From NCBI GenBank assembly GCA_907165275.2, contig OU015659.1, forward strand, positions 3,142,501 to 3,206,500: DNA of 64,000 nt, given 5' to 3'. A program made the translations under genes and the position numbers. Shown here piece by piece: positions 11,980 to 22,560 of this stretch (within the stretch, counting starts at the first letter, position 1; every line of letters begins with the position of its first letter). This stretch comes from Zygaena filipendulae. Lineage: Eukaryota > Arthropoda > Insecta > Lepidoptera > Zygaenidae. Under the pieces are notes generated by a model. The model saw nothing but the letters and a program-made list of their open reading frames with translations. It was not told the DNA's origin and ran no database searches.

Positions 11980-12346
11980 TAAACTAGTTACTGTGTGGGC
12001 AGTGTACTTACCTTTTTAAATTCTCGCCCTTTATCTGTACTAGACGAATATTAATGATCGATAAACATGAAGCTTTCTTTTATACATATATTCTGAATAA
12101 TGAGGCAGAATCTGAAATTTCACTATCGCCTTTGGTTTATATAAATCAGGAAAATAACACCTTCGGTTTCTTTGTAGTGAGTATCTATAATGAACGGAAA
12201 AATGAAAACTTCACATTAACAATACAAATCCGATCCGTTATTTAGATAACTGGGAACATAGTGCCTACCTACCTGTACTTTGAAAAGTAATGTTGTAATG
12301 AAAAACAAAAGCTATAAGTACCATGTTTCAGTCTCGAGACTTTTAA

Positions 12347-12600
12347 CGGCCGCACTCAGAGTCGTTTTCATGATTAATCAATTATAATTTATAAGTAAAG
12401 ATTTTTAAAACAAAATTGCCGCAATCAGAGACGTTCATTAAATTATTGTTAATTGGCATTGGCATTTGGCACTAATTAAGTTAAATTCAGTTAAATGCCA
12501 ACTAACATTAATTTAATGAACGTCTCTGATTGCGGCAATTTTGTTTTAAAAATCTTTACTCATAATTAAGTAATCATTAAAACGACTCTGAGTGCGGCCG
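12347..12600. mobile_element. Palindromic MITE, family P, copy 2
   Basis: Same family as the element at 11743-11979: ends CGGCCGCACTCAGAGTCG, internal TTTTTAAAACAAAATTGCCG and AATCAGAGACGTTCA arms. The left flank is TAA, the right flank AAG, so the target duplication has decayed. A small GGCATT duplication near the centre makes this copy slightly longer. Confidence 0.85.
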
Positions 12601-13015
12601 AAGTGTTCTGCAGGTGAAGATTAAAAAAAATTTTAACTTTCATCAATTTTTTGTGTCATATCTCGTAAGTAAAATTACCAAAAATTGTTTTTTTTAGTAA
12701 TATAACGTGTTTAACACGTTAAGGAGTCCCAAAAGGAAATATATATTGAATGTTATACCCAAAAACAAGTTTTATCTGATGTAATAATTTGAATAATCCA
12801 AACATGTCGATGACCAAATAGAGATATCTTGGAAATGCTTAAATTACCTTTCAGGTCCTACATTACATTAAATTGAGTTTGTAGGAGTGACTTGTCAAAA
12901 TATAACTGTTAACAAGAATTTCGTAATAATGAGGTTAATGAAGTGCTTGAGTGACGGGAGGTGATCTCGTGACGTTAACTTTTAGTAGGCGTTAACCATT
13001 CGCTATATTTTGTAA
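12601..13015. other. Gene-free interval
   Basis: AT-rich, no gene or repeat boundary recognised. Confidence 0.5.
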
Positions 13016-13219
13016 AAGCTGTTCCCCGCGGTTTTACCCGTGTTAATTTCGGAGTTCCCGTGGGAAATGTGGGATAAAAAGTACCCTATGTCCTTCTATG
13101 TACCCTTGACAACGTGTACAAAATTTCATGATGATCGGTTGAGCCGTTAAGGCGTGAAAGCGTAACAGACAGATAGACAGACAGACAGTTACTTTCGCAT
13201 TTATAACATTAGTAGGGAT
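13016..13219 (-). mobile_element. Helitron-like (Lep1-type), minus strand
   Basis: On the minus strand it starts near TCCCTACTAATGTTATAAA, continues through GCGAAAGTAACTGTCTGTC, a GGCGTGAAAG...CCGATCATCATGAAATTTT middle and ends in a hairpin around CCGCGG close to AGCTGTTCC on plus. A GACA microsatellite (13167-13187) lies at the site where other copies carry GGAT repeats. The last bases of the terminus are eroded. Confidence 0.75.
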
Positions 13220-13226
13220 TATTATA

Positions 13227-13278
13227 CTAGTCGATCCCCCGCGGTTTCACTTCCGTTAATTTCGGAGTTAGTCGCTGC
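13227..13278 (-). mobile_element. Helitron-like terminal stub
   Basis: Plus-strand ACTAGTCGATCCCCCGCGG followed by TTTCACTTCCGTTAATTTCG is the 3' end of a second minus-oriented Lep1-type Helitron, cut off after about 50 bp. It lies within 10 bp of the preceding copy's 5' end. Confidence 0.65.
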
Positions 13279-13936
13279 TATATCAAAGTGTCCCAAATTC
13301 ATTTCTCAGTGGCAAGTAGACAAAAGAACATACAGGGTTTTGCTCCTTAAACTCTGTGTAGTATAGGTACCTACCTATGTACAATATGATAATGTATTAA
13401 AATATAATGACTGCATACCTATATTAAGTTTATAAAAAAATCTTTGTTTTCTTTATCAAATCCACGATTGCGAAACGAAGTCAGACGGTAAACTTTTATC
13501 GCGTAAAAGATTTGCCCTCTAAAAACAAAAGAGTCTTGTAATAAGTACTTGCCTTCATAGGCAGCTAAACTTTAAAGCCTATAATCAGGTAAAGGCATAC
13601 ACAATTGTTTAAAACTTAAGCTGCAATTTTCAGTACAGCTACAAGCCACAAGCACCCAAGTGTAATGGGGCTGGACTCAGCTCCAAGAATTGAAGTGTCA
13701 ATGCTACAGGTACTTAACATACTTATGTATGTGGAAGTAAGATTTATGCTTGTGTTATTGTTGAAGTAATTGTTGGTTTGGTTTGGTTAAAAAAAAAAAT
13801 TCATGATAAAAATCCAGTTAATATATTGAAAACTCAAAACTGTAAGTAAAATACAACTTATAGACTAATCAAGAAATCTCGAAAACTACATGTCCTACAA
13901 CTATACAAGCTGGAATTTGGCAAGTATGTAGATAGA
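13279..13936. other. Gene-free interval
   Basis: AT-rich with no supported gene or repeat. Confidence 0.5.
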
Positions 13937-14160
13937 TCCTACTAATATTATAAACGCGAAAGTGTGTAAGTATGTATGGATGGATGGATGGATGGATGGA
14001 TCTTTGTTACTCTTTCACGCAAAAACTACTGGATGGATTTAAATGAAACTTTACAATAATATAGCTTATACATCAGATTAACACATAGGTTACTTTTTAT
14101 CCCCTTATTCCTACGGGAACTCTGAAATTAACGCGGGTGAAACCGCGGGGCACAACTATT
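13937..14160 (+). mobile_element. Helitron-like (Lep1-type) with GGAT repeat
   Basis: 5' end TCCTACTAATATTATAAACG preceded by A; then a (GGAT)n microsatellite at 13978-14000, TTACTCTTTCACGCAAAAAC, TACTGGATGGATTTAAATG, the CTGAAATTAACGCGG segment and the hairpin GCGGGTGAAACCGCGG. The terminus reads CACAACTATTAGT instead of CACAACTAGT, a small 3' insertion. Closely related to the copy at 20780-21031. Confidence 0.85.
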
Positions 14161-14198
14161 AGTTTATAAGGAGTAGACGTCGCTCTTCAGCTAAAAAA

Positions 14199-14397
14199 CC
14201 GGCCAAGTGCGAGTCCGACTTGCGCACGAAGGGTTCCGTACCATTATCATCAGGAAAAAAAGTCTGTGAAAATTTGAAGAATCTAACTATCACGGTTCAT
14301 GAGATACAGCTTGGTGACAGACGTACACACGGACGGACGGACAGCGAAGTCTTAGTAATAGGGTCCCGTTTTACCCGTTGGGTACGAAACCCTAAAA
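14199..14397 (+). repeat. Lepidopteran dispersed repeat (CCGGCCAAGTGCGAGT type)
   Basis: Begins AAAACCGGCCAAGTGCGAGT, continues GCGCACGAAGGGTTCCGTAC, then ATCACGGTTCATGAGATACA, a CGGACGGACGGACAGCG run and ends GGGTACGAAACCCTAAAAA. I recognise this order from repeats common in moth and butterfly introns; the classification is uncertain. The segment between the GTACCATTAT and CTGTGAAAATT blocks is shorter than I would expect, so this is probably an internally deleted copy. The plus frame 14220-14507 is a by-product. Confidence 0.7.
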
Positions 14398-14603
14398 ATG
14401 ATTTTAATCCAGAAATACTCGAGGTAACAGCGAAAGGCACGCGTGTGAAACCACGGAAACCCGGTAAATTAGAAGTAGAAAGTAGAAATTTAAAAAGGGC
14501 CCCTTAAACCTCCACACATCCTATTCTAGTCAAAACAAATTAAAATTATTTCATCCCTCAAGTTTAAGAAATTGGTATAGGCACTTTGGAATCATTCCTA
14601 TTA

Positions 14604-15009
14604 TGCTACTGCTCCACCTGCGTGTTAACATAACGTAACTATAATGACGTTAAACGTTAAGCGATAGCTCGGGTGTCGGTTTTTTGGACACATCAAAGGG
14701 TTAAGCGGCTACATTAAAGCCTTCTCATTCGGCGTGATTTTTTTCTTTTTCTTAAATTGCATAAATGCATATAATAATTTAAAACACTCATTGATGCAAA
14801 AGTTACAGCTGCTTCTACGTCTATTGCAAAAAAACAGCTGTTTGAAGCTTCGACCTCCATTTTGTGTTAACTCGTTATTTCACTAGAAATTAACGCTTAA
14901 CGGCACGTTGCAAACTAAATGTAGCCAACATGTATATTTTAATGCCTTAATTAACGCGTAGTTGGACATTAACATCAACGTTAACGTTAACGCAGGTGGA
15001 GCAGTAGCA
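14604..15009. mobile_element. TTA-flanked MITE (PIF/Harbinger-like)
   Basis: Inverted ends read TGCTACTGCTCCACCTGCG on both sides, followed by TTAAC-rich sequence (GTTAACGTTAACG inside the right end). The element is bounded by TTA at 14601-14603 and 15010-15012, a 3-bp target duplication. It is 406 bp long and has no open frame. The subterminal GTTAAC repeats could be transposase-binding repeats, which is inference. Confidence 0.85.
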
Positions 15010-15928
15010 TTACTAATGCTATTTTACAGTGAATCTTAAAGTTCAGGTGATCACAATTTATACGTTTCCCATGACTTTAAGAGTTGATTGTGAACTTGAA
15101 GTCGAAATACGAATACATTTTTAATATCTTAGTTAAACGACCACTCAGACCGGTTAAAGAAATCAGTATAGTCGAGTAAATGACGACGAAAGCGATCATG
15201 TCTAACTGAAATGGGAAACTATAAATTAAGACAAACCGCCACCGAATACATTAGTGAGCAGCCCGACCAGGCTTAACCGACATTAAACACTGTGAAATAT
15301 GATGATTAGCATGATCAAAATATCTATGTTATAGACCATAATCGATGATATAATTGTCGCCGATATCAAAATACAAATAAACGAAATAAACGAAAAATTA
15401 AAATTAAAATTAAATAATCGATTGGAATTTCGATCGTGGAGATTTTTATATGAGAGCAGTCGTTATAAGCGGCAGAAGTCTTTAATAATTTAATTAGACG
15501 ATTGAACGATTTTTATTCAAAATCAGTCGATCAGTTTTGATAATGGATTACATTACGGAATCATTGCGTTTAAAAAGCTATGAGAATAAATGAGTTTTGA
15601 TGAAGAAAAAAAAAATCGAACAACATACCATTCGGCTCGACATATCTAGCAGAGTAGAGGTACGATACGTAATCGATGTTTATATTTTTCTTCATGATTT
15701 ATAGCTAATGGTCTTTTATATCATATACGTTGACGATTTCAAACAAAAACCAACCGGCCCTACAAATAGATCGTTGCATAGTTCGCGGTGCGCTCGCCTT
15801 GTTTAAACTGCAACGCGTAATGGTGCAAAAACAAAACGCTGACATAAGAGGCTCGTTCCGAGAATCGCTCGGATCGAGTTAGGTCTCGTATCGCAAGAAA
15901 ACTGAGACGTGATTCGCAATCCTGTTCT
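15010..15928. other. Gene-free interval
   Basis: AT-rich with no supported gene. The minus frame 15996-15760 reads partly into the neighbouring MITE and is rejected. Confidence 0.5.
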
Positions 15929-16166
15929 GGGCCCTTATTCACTATGACCAACAACATTCCTTGCCCATAACGCGCGTCCCAAAAACTCATTTCCAAACGT
16001 TCTAGATGCTAAAATATTAGAAATTATTATTGTTTGTGCCATAAGAAACGTTGTAAATGTATTTTTTTGGAGTAACAATTCTTTGATTACGAGGGAAAGA
16101 CGAGGGAGAGTTATTGCGGCGTCTTATCTTAACGCAGCGTGTTATGGTCATAGTGAATAAGGGCCC
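15929..16166. mobile_element. GGGCCC-ended MITE, copy 1
   Basis: Terminal inverted repeats GGGCCCTTATTCACTATGAC with the inverse GTCATAGTGAATAAGGGCCC close a 238-bp element. Subterminal landmarks are CCAACAACATTCC, TGCCCATAACGCGCGTCC and GTTGTAAATGTATTTTTT. A second copy lies at 45444-45663. No target duplication is certain. Confidence 0.85.
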
Positions 16167-16230
16167 AGATGTTGTTGCCACTGTGGCGCGATCCTTAGAT
16201 CAGGCGAGAGCTAGATAAGGTAAGTCGTAA

Positions 16231-16360
16231 TGGTAACTAATATTATAAATGCGAATGCGGGTTTGTTTGTTTGTAACGCTTTTACGCCTTGACTACATAG
16301 ATAGGTCCTCAACCGATTATCGTGAAATTTTGCATACACGTTTTCAGGGATAAAGAAAAA
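16231..16360 (+). mobile_element. Helitron-like (Lep1-type) 5' fragment
   Basis: Starts TAACTAATATTATAAATGCG, then a GTTTGTTTGTTTGT run, TTACGCCTTGACTACATAG and ATCGTGAAATTTTGCATACA. The 3' half with the CCGCGG hairpin is missing. The frame 16414-16211 on minus is a shadow. Confidence 0.7.
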
Positions 16361-16974
16361 AACAAAAGTCATGTTTCTCATGCCACGCGTAATTAATTGC
16401 GATTGGACATGCATTAAATATGTATATTAAAAATAATACATACAGCCGACCACTAAACCTTTTCCTTTTTGGAAGTCGGTTAAAAATACATAATATACAC
16501 TACTGGGCGCGCGGGTTCTCATTAATTATGCCTATAACCTTCACGGAGGTGCAAGCAATAAATTGACAAAGTTTTATCATAATCGAATGAACAGCAAAGT
16601 ATAGCGCATTAAATAAGTACCTACGAACAAACAAACAAACATTCATTTTTATCAGATTAAATTCTAAATTATTATACTAGGGTTGCCTCCTACAACTTCT
16701 GCGTTCTTATTAGGTAAGTGATAATTATGTATGTAAGTAATTAATTTATAGGACACATCAGGGTTACAAATATAAACCACACAACAAGTGAAACAACCTC
16801 CTAACAACCTATCGCTGCTTAAATCTAAAAATGATTTTTTTCCATCAGATCTACGGAAGCGTGAAAGATAATAGGTATGACGTGCACAAACAATAAGTAT
16901 TATGCTGTGATATTATACCTAACTACAGTATAGATAAAGTAAAACAGTTTCTAAAAAAATTATTTGAAACTAGC
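16361..16974. other. Gene-free interval with a lepidopteran repeat motif
   Basis: No gene. The minus strand of 16443-16486 reads TTTTTAACCGACTTCCAAAA, a short block common in lepidopteran repeats; a plus-strand relative lies at 44085-44135. Confidence 0.5.
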
Positions 16975-17060
16975 TAAATATCGGGATAAAAAGTATCCTA
17001 GGTCCTTCCTTGTATCCGTGACAACGTGTACTTATGCAAAATTTTATGATGATTGGTTAA
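16975..17060 (-). mobile_element. Helitron-like internal fragment
   Basis: Plus-strand TATCGGGATAAAAAGTATCC, GTATCCGTGACAACGTGTAC and AAAATTTTATGATGATTGG match the middle of minus-oriented Lep1-type elements. Both ends are missing. Confidence 0.6.
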
Positions 17061-17686
17061 AGTAGGGATAGGTCGGAAGATCTGTGTATCTATCGACTGT
17101 TTAACACAGAGAATAACGTAAATGTAGACTCAAACCGTCGCAGTGCACATACAAACCAAATTTGGTTTTTGTTGCACTCTAAATATGTGAATTTTTGTTT
17201 TTTGTACTTATTGGTTTAAAAAAAAAAAAAAAAATTATGAACACCACATGACGAAGCAATGAAGCAAATCACTAGTTTTTTTCCTAACACTGACCGATGC
17301 CTGTCAACGTGTCAACAGATTACACTAATTAGCAACACTAATACATATCTACTAACATCCATATCTATTTATTTGAGTAAAAATTGTCATTAAAATGTAA
17401 TCTTTATACGACTGTCAATTAAATATATTTTTCTTACTCAGTTTCGAAGTTAACTTTTACGGTTTCCTACATGTGTAGGTAGTTCGACGGAGCGCGAATA
17501 ATTTGGATACGAATATAACCGACGTGTTGATTAACATTTGGATGTTAATTCAGTATGAATGAGCGGCCAAGTGAGAAAAACCGTAATTAAAACTAATGGA
17601 CGCTTCGAGCTACTGGAAAACAAATGACAGGTCAAGAACATTGTTCAAGGCGAACTAAACATAATGCACAGTGCACACCACTAGCT
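17061..17686. other. Gene-free interval
   Basis: AT-rich; a 19-bp A run at 17216-17234 may be the tail of an eroded retroposon, but nothing upstream supports that. Confidence 0.45.
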
Positions 17687-18113
17687 TAGGGTTGCCATAC
17701 GTCCCAGTATACGCTGGGACATGTCCCGCTTTGAAACTCTGTATCCCGGTGTCCCGGTCTATTAAGAAATTATCCCAGTTGGAAAACCATGCATAGTTTG
17801 TCCGTAGGTTAGGGACCAGGAATAAATAGTGAATAGGTATGCGTATACGTAGTACCTACGGACGATCCGTTGCACGCAGACATTGTGACGACAAGGCAAG
17901 CCATGATATATGCCCGCCCGCTCGCTTGACTTTACTCTGTTTTAGTTAAATTACGACAAAAATCTTCCGTAGCTATTACAAGAACAAGGTATTTTTTTGC
18001 TTTTGACGGGTTGTTTATATTTTTAAGCACATAATTATATCACAGTTGCCTATTTGTCTAGTAAAAGTCCCTTTTTGGTCCCCATATTTAGTTACGGCAA
18101 GTCGACAACCCTA
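17687..18113. mobile_element. hAT-like non-autonomous DNA transposon
   Basis: The ends TAGGGTTGCCATACGTCCC and, inverted, TAGGGTTGTCGACTTGCCG enclose 427 bp without coding capacity. TAGGGTTG-type ends are common in hAT elements. The 8-bp flanks (CACTAGCT and TACAAACT) agree at five positions only, so the target duplication is decayed or the call is wrong. A repeated CCCGGTGTCCCGGTC segment lies near the left end. Confidence 0.6.
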
Positions 18114-18924
18114 TACAAACTTCATCATAAAATACTTATAAGAATAGTTTTATTAATTATTATACTCAACAGTCACTGAACCCTCTGAAGTATTATCTTA
18201 AATTAACTAAGTATACTCAATACTCATACAGAAAATATTTTCTAGTTATAATTACTTTTTGAAAGGTTTAATATAACTGAGCTACATAGTAATATACAAA
18301 ATCTTTATACAAATGTAAGTAATTATCGAATATAATCATTTATTTTTTAAAGCTTTAACATAATATTTGATTACCTAATTACCTTGTAAATTACTACTAC
18401 TTTACCAAAGACGATATAAGTAGCTGTGGAAACCTTCGGAAGAAAGACAACATAAATATGCGATAAAAATGCAACAAATAGCGTGCAAAGACCCCCACAA
18501 ACGGACTGGCCTTGGAATGCACCGTTAATGCCTTAAAACCGTTTAACCGTTCTAGCTATAAACAAAATTTACAGAATATTCAACTTTATGCCAACCGCTG
18601 AAGACAGTTTTAAAATCATGAGCGAGAGACAAAAATTGTAACATTATTCTTTTACGCCGACAAATTGGGCTTGCAGTCATGTCGGCGAAGGAGCATGGAT
18701 AACGACAGCCATTTGGCACGAGCACAGATCTCTACATATTAATTTTTATTCTAGATAAGAACTAAAAATAAAATCTGCCACGAAAAAAATGCCATGAATA
18801 GCAGCAACCATATTAACGATTCTGGCTATCATGTTCTCAGCCTACAGTAAAGTATTGTAATCAAATCTGAATTTCCAACTTTTAAATGTTGTGGCATAGG
18901 TAGGTTGTATCATAATTAAGGATT
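18114..18924. other. Gene-free interval
   Basis: AT-rich, nothing recognised. Confidence 0.5.
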
Positions 18925-19242
18925 AAGAGTTGACAATTTTTTTTAGTCCGTCTTGCAGAGTAATCCAAAATTTTGGACACGTATTCCTATTTTACGTACT
19001 TGAAGAAAAAATAACGGCAATACATTGAGTTGAAATTTCGCGTGACGTCACTAGTGCACCGGTGCAGTTTGTATGGGGGCGTATACCAGTTAATGACGTC
19101 ATGAGCCCCCACCATAAACTTTATTATCTCTGTATATTATCATTAATTTGATAAAGAAAAAATACGTGCCTATTGTTTTTTTTTATTTTCAAACTGACGC
19201 ACTAATTAGAATTTTGATTTTCATAAGTAGTCGACAGGAGTG
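18925..19242 (-). mobile_element. CRE-site MITE, copy A
   Basis: One of five copies of a 320-bp family. Order on the family plus strand: end GATGTTGACTACTTTTG, TCAAAATTCTAATTAGTCCG, ACACGTATTTTTTGC, AAGCGCATTAAAGTTTAGGG, a centre with two TGACGTCA sites, CGCGAAATTTCAACTCAATG, ACGTGTCCAATATTTTT, GACGGACTAAAAA and end GTCAACAT. Here it lies on minus; the TGACGTCA palindromes are at 19043-19050 and 19094-19101. The outermost bases are eroded. No coding capacity. Confidence 0.85.
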
Positions 19243-19380
19243 ATTTGCCGCGAATTTTAAGTTTTTACGAGACATATTATGTAAAAGTTACCATTACCTG
19301 CAAATAATACAATGGATTTAGATACATGAAATTACGTTCTGGGTCAAAAGTATTTCGGTAGCTACCTAAATCAAAACTTC

Positions 19381-19562
19381 CAAAAGTCAAAGTCAAAGTT
19401 TGTCCTTTATTCAAATTTGGCCCATAATGTGGCTCTTTTTGACGTCAATATAATTACAGTTATTATGGCAGAACCCATAAAATATCCACCCTTCACAGCT
19501 TCCTAGTGCTATGGCTGAAGACAAGAAGCTGCGCAACAAACTCTTCAGTAGCACGCTGTCAG
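19381..19562 (-). mobile_element. LINE 3' end with (TGACTT)n tail
   Basis: On minus, the segment ends GAATAAAGGACAAACTTTGA followed by CTTTGACTTTTG, a short hexanucleotide tail at 19381-19403. Upstream of it lies TTATGGGTTCTGCCATAATA. This is a 5'-truncated non-LTR retrotransposon insertion with no open frame. Confidence 0.7.
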
Positions 19563-20779
19563 TTTAAAGTTATAATATAGATATATCTATAATATAATTA
19601 ATGGTAATTCAACTTGCAATTAATTATGTGAGGGAAAGAGCCGCACCCAGCAATAAACCAAGGGATGGGAATCGCAGAATTCACTAGTGCTATCAGTACA
19701 ATTCCAATGGAACATACATCAATCAGTTTACTAGAAACCAGTTAAGGCGACCTGCTTGTCGTTGTAAAAATGTGTTATTTTCCTTCGATCTGCAATGATG
19801 CAGCGATTCGCGGGAGGGTCGGAAGATCGCGCTGAGTGGTGGAGGCGTCTAGACAGAGGCTTCCACGGCGCCTCACGTACACTGCGACTACATACAAGAC
19901 ATTTTATTGGGATTCAAACCTGTTTGGAACTATAATTCAGTGTGCTATTGCAAGCTTAGCCATTGCTAATATCGAATCAGATCACACAATTAATATTAGT
20001 TAATGTGAAAATGAGAAAAAGTTAAAGGTGAGATAAACCTGCTTACTTTATAGAATAGATCTTAATTTTTAAATTAGTTTTTTAATACGTGGTGGACCAT
20101 AACACTATGGAAAAAATATGATCATAAGTATGATATCAATTATTAACTCTTTGAAATAACTGACCGATGTTTTTTTTAAAGCAAACAGCTGATATGCTTT
20201 GATTACAACTTAAACAGCTAATTAAATTGAAACTAGTAATAAATTCTTCATAAATAAACCTAGTTGCATTGCATTGTGAATAAAAATTTTAGGCAATTTG
20301 CTTTATAAACATACTTATTCAATAGGATGAGATAGGAGCATAATATTATTTTATCTTTAAGACATTTTATCAATATAAAAGATAGATTTTTTTCTTGACA
20401 TTTCAAGAATCTAGGACACGGACGATTGTGGATAACCGATGTCATTTGCTGGTATCACCTATCCACTTACGATACTACTTATCAACATAAAATGAGTGTA
20501 ATAGTCTTTCTGAATACCATATCACTTATGAAACCAGTGTGGAATCTGTACCAAAACTATTAAAACTAATTCCCCATTCAATATACGTTTCATAAACACT
20601 AATTAATATGAAAAACACACATCGACCTTCGTGTAGTCATCTTTTTATGTAATCATCACGAGAATAACCAGTGACGATGATCCCTTCCGTGTTCAACAAA
20701 CTTGTGTCTGTTTCTTGTAGAGTAGAAAATGTAAGAGGCGAGGTGTGTCAACTTATAGTGGTTAACCGGTTCCATATTA
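19563..20779. other. Gene-free interval
   Basis: 1.2 kb without a supported gene. A GC-richer patch at 19790-19890 has no long frame. Confidence 0.5.
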
Positions 20780-21031
20780 TCCTACTAATATTATAAACGC
20801 GAAAGTTTGTAAGTATGTATGGATGGATGGATGGATGGATGGATGGATGTAGGGATGGATGGATGGATATTTGTTTGTTACTCTTTCACGCAAAAACTAC
20901 TGGATGGATTTAAATGAAACTTTACAATAATATAGCTTATACATCAGATTAACAACACAGGGTACTTTTATCCCGGAATTCCCGCGGGAACTCTGAAATT
21001 AACGCGGGTGAAACCGCGGGGCACAACTGGT
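20780..21031 (+). mobile_element. Helitron-like (Lep1-type) with long GGAT repeat
   Basis: Complete: preceded by A, 5' end TCCTACTAATATTATAAACG, a (GGAT)n array at 20818-20867, TTACTCTTTCACGCAAAAAC, ATCCCGGAATTCCCGCGGG, hairpin GCGGGTGAAACCGCGG, terminus CACAACTGG followed by T. Insertion between A and T without duplication, and the hairpin 9 bp from the end, fit Helitron termini. No RepHel protein is encoded, so it depends on an autonomous partner. Confidence 0.9.
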
Positions 21032-21033
21032 AA

Positions 21034-21238
21034 TCTATACTAATATTATAAAGAGCTAAAGTGTGTGAGTTTGTGACGGTATAGGGGGTAATCTCTAGAT
21101 CTGCTGAACTGATTTTAAAAACGATTTCACTTATATAGGAAGCTACGGTAGTCCTGAGTGGCATAGGGTACTTTTTATCCCGTAACTTCCGCGGAACCTC
21201 CGTAATTACCGCGGGTGAAACCGCGGGGGACAACTAGT
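21034..21238 (+). mobile_element. Helitron-like, second subfamily, back-to-back insertion
   Basis: Starts two bases after the previous element ends. 5' end TCTATACTAATATTATAAAG preceded by A, internal TATAGGGGGTAATCTCTAG, GAAGCTACGGTAGTCCTGAG, hairpin GCGGGTGAAACCGCGG, terminus GACAACTAG followed by T. Its middle differs from the Lep1-type copies but matches 50697-50884 and 53878-54080, which makes it a separate subfamily with shared ends. Confidence 0.9.
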
Positions 21239-22389
21239 ACTAAATATGGCGTCACAGGGCAGCCGGTCAAGCTGTTATTATGTCAGAGTAATCTAGCAAC
21301 AATTAGAATGACGTCAGTGGAAGAGATATAGATTCGCGCATAGAAACATTTTATCTATGTATCTATGTGATTATAAAAGCAGCTGGTAGAAACTTATACT
21401 GAAAAATGGAACACATTTTTCATTTACGTAGTTTCTTTTTGTGTAATAGTTTAGCTATTGTTAAGTTTAGAAAAATGTTTTTTTTTGTTATTGATGGTGC
21501 TACAATCAGTATCAGTATGTACTATACTGATACACACGTAGGAAATATTTTAAATCTTACCAGGAATTACTTGTTAAGGTAACTAGAATAACGAAAAGTT
21601 GTACATACATTCAACTAACACATTAGCTGTTTCACTTATAATAATTTTCTTTGTGTCTATTATTTTACTCATGTAAATTATCAAGGAATTACCTCGGCAA
21701 CTTTTTGTTCTTTAACAAAAGGAACTTTCAAACTTTCAAAGAAAGAAACCATCTATGTATCATTAAAAGAAATTTTAGAATCACTACAGTAGGTAGCGTC
21801 AGAAATTACCCCTCAGAAAAAAAGATCAATTTCTAATCAAGAATTGTCAGTTTGTTAAAATGTTATCGTTAGATATTCAGGTGCGACAACCAAGAAGAGA
21901 AACATCTCGAATCTAAACAAGTAACGAGACTATTCCATCTAGCTGCTAGACGGTTCGGTTCGTTACGCACTGAACTAACAACGCGCTAGCTCCGGCGAAA
22001 TATCCGCGTCGCATCGCGACTGCATCGTTTACAATCGCGGATAGCTTGTACCGAGTTGTACAGCTCGCTGCGGTGCCGTTGGATTCGGAATAGGAGGTTT
22101 ATTTTGCGATAGAGCTTCAAGTTTTATGCTTTTAGAATACTCAAAGGACTTGCCGTCCGAAGATGCACGTAGACCGAACGAAGTAGAATCTCGGCTGCAG
22201 AATTGTTTTAACGAGATATCTGTTCCCGCCACTGTTTCACGTTTATTCAGCGAGATGAGATCAAAAATATAACAGGGTTTCAAGGTTCTGTAGATCCTCC
22301 CATCAGTGAAACGGAGTTTTAGAATCGGTACCGTAGTTTCAAAGATTACCTCCTAGAAACAAACAAACAATCTTTACCTCCATATAGTT
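21239..22389. other. Interval with one weak exon candidate
   Basis: Mostly AT-rich and gene-free. A GC-richer zone at 21950-22200 includes the minus-strand open stretch described separately at 22056-22194. Confidence 0.45.
22056..22194 (-). CDS. Weak candidate internal exon, unknown protein
   Basis: On minus, an acceptor-like CAATTCTGCAG precedes an open stretch whose codons read RDSTSFGLRASSDGK, then SFEYSKSIKLEALSQNK and PPIPNPTAPQRAVQLG. The composition (mixed polar residues, a proline-rich end) is more protein-like than the lysine/isoleucine-rich frames nearby, and G+C rises here. The downstream donor candidate, GGTACAAG, is poor. No family is recognised, and no partner exon was found. 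In the phase demanded by the exon at 46733-47302, this stretch would hit a stop after 23 codons, so it is not simply that gene's next exon. Chance remains a serious explanation. Confidence 0.25.
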
Positions 22390-22560
22390 TACTGGCTGTG
22401 CCCTGCGGTTTCACCCGCGTGAGTTTTGGGACCAGGAACCTTTGCGGACGCAGGCAGAACAACCCGCCAAAGTTTCATCACAATCGGACCAATGGTTTCG
22501 AAACGCATAGAGGACAGACATACAAACATTCGTTTTTATTTATAAAGAAGATTAGTATTA
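22390..22560 (-). mobile_element. Helitron-like element, minus strand, diverged
   Basis: Plus-strand ACTGGCTGTGCCCTGCGG followed by TTTCACCCGCGTGAG is the inverted 3' hairpin and terminus; the far end, AAGAAGATTAGTATT, is a degenerate 5' end. The middle includes AAGTTTCATCACAATCGGAC. The plus frame 22398-22595 only reads through it. Confidence 0.65.

Noticed and set aside
22056..22194. Next exon of the gene at 46733-47302
   Set aside because: Joining in the required phase gives a stop after 23 codons; kept only as an independent weak candidate.
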